Assembly: GCA_905215625.1 (NCBI GenBank)
Contig: CAJMQQ010000098.1
Span: 1-5,499 of the forward strand
Direction: 5' to 3'
Origin: an uncultured bacterium
GTDB lineage: Bacteria; Bacillota; Clostridia; Lachnospirales; Lachnospiraceae
DNA: 5,499 nt
Part shown: positions 5,049 through 5,499 of the stretch, in pieces
Layout of the letters: every line of letters begins with the position of its first letter
How positions within the stretch are numbered: position 1 is the stretch's first letter
Position numbers and translations under genes: made by a program
The notes under the pieces: generated by a model
The model's database searches: none
What the model was told of the DNA's origin: nothing
The model's input: only the letters and a program-made list of their open reading frames with translations

Positions 5049-5499
5049 TTCTTCTTGCAGATGGCTTTCTGTCCGCCCATGTAAGGCTGTAATACCTCTG
5101 GGATGCGGACGCTGCCGTCTGCCTGCAGATTGTTCTCTAAGAATGCAATCAGCATACGAGGCGGAGCCACAACCGTGTTGTTTAAGGTGTGGGCAAAGTA
5201 TTTGCCGTTCTCGCCGTTTACACGGATCTTTAAGCGGCGCGCCTGAGCGTCTCCTAAGTTGGAGCAGCTTCCCACCTCGAAATACTTCTGCTGTCTTGGG
5301 GACCATGCCTCTACGTCCACAGACTTCACCTTTAAGTCAGCCAAGTCTCCGGAGCAGCACTCCAGAGTTCTCACTGGAATATCCAGGGAGCGGAACAGGT
5401 CAACTGTGTTCTGCCACAGCTTGTCATACCACTTCATGCTGTCCTCAGGCTTGCAGACAACGATCATCTCCTGCTTCTCAAACTGATGGATTCTGTATA
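5045..5499 (-). CDS. serS: Seryl-tRNA synthetase, C-terminal part (5' end beyond window)
   Basis: The last 151 residues of a class II aminoacyl-tRNA synthetase that charges tRNA-Ser with serine in the cytoplasm. Seen directly: the YRIHQFEKQE segment of motif 2 at the window edge, CCSGDLADLKVKSVDVEAW, the serine-site strand EVGSCSNLGDAQARR, and motif 3 with the invariant arginine in VVAPPRMLIAFLENN. The typical tail DGSVRIPEVLQPYMGG comes next. The N-terminal coiled-coil tRNA-binding arm and motif 1 would lie beyond 5499. Motif 3 reads NNTVVAPPR rather than the common NGSGLAVGR, suggesting one of the variant bacterial SerRS lineages. The segment is visibly richer in G and C than its neighbours, as expected for a highly expressed housekeeping gene. 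It converges on the regulator, with overlapping stop codons. The TAA stop is at 5047-5045. Confidence 0.96.
   Translation of the reverse strand, partial: YRIHQFEKQEMIVVCKPEDSMKWYDKLWQNTVDLFRSLDIPVRTLECCSGDLADLKVKSVDVEAWSPRQQKYFEVGSCSNLGDAQARRLKIRVNGENGKYFAHTLNNTVVAPPRMLIAFLENNLQADGSVRIPEVLQPYMGGQKAICKKN

Noticed and set aside
5105..5122. GCGGACG/CGTCTGC hairpin as a plus-strand terminator for the regulator inside serS
   Set aside because: The 7-bp stem is real but no U-tract follows on the plus strand, and the bases encode the conserved DGSVRI segment of SerRS.
4989..5306. 105-codon minus-strand open frame overlapping serS in another frame
   Set aside because: The real SerRS frame covers the same bases with unmistakable motifs; this product is Arg-rich and looks like frame noise.

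Overview
The window looks like a chromosomal segment of a Gram-positive, low-to-moderate-GC Firmicute, probably a gut-type Clostridia/Lachnospiraceae member. The reasons are the AT-rich intergenic DNA, strong AGGAGG-type ribosome binding sites, a lipoprotein solute-binding protein with a Ser/Ala/Gln/Glu-rich linker, and a carbohydrate ABC operon without its own ATPase. The taxon is inferred from style; no marker was compared with a database.

Layout: Positions 1-3773 hold a leftward (minus-strand) carbohydrate uptake and degradation operon. In transcription order it contains a lipoprotein sugar-binding protein (3773-2454), a MalF/UgpA-type permease (2371-1478), a MalG/UgpE-type permease (1466-636), and the first 200 residues of a family 2 glycoside hydrolase (601 to beyond position 1). 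The junctions are tight: 11 nt between the permeases and 34 nt before the hydrolase. The 82-nt gap after the binding protein can form two hairpins. A 303-bp, very AT-rich divergent intergenic region (3774-4076) follows, with one recognisable promoter candidate on each strand and several inverted repeats. At 4077-5048 a rightward gene encodes a 323-residue regulator with an ArsR-like winged helix at the N-terminus and a large C-terminal domain of uncertain fold. From 5045 to the right edge is the C-terminal part of seryl-tRNA synthetase (minus strand), convergent with the regulator.

How the parts fit: the binding protein and two permeases form a CUT1-type importer for an oligosaccharide or glycoside, powered by an ATPase encoded elsewhere. 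The hydrolase starts without a signal peptide and would cleave the imported sugar in the cytoplasm. The divergent regulator is the obvious candidate to control the operon, with its C-terminal domain as a possible ligand sensor. The substrate cannot be named from this window.

The most interesting structural points are these. The stop codons of the regulator and serS overlap in one TTAA. An apparent rho-independent terminator for serS lies inside the regulator's coding sequence. A similar TGTAAT...ACACA element sits at the predicted start of both divergent promoters. The gap between binding protein and permease has hairpins that could fold in alternative ways. I see no mobile element, CRISPR array or RNA gene.
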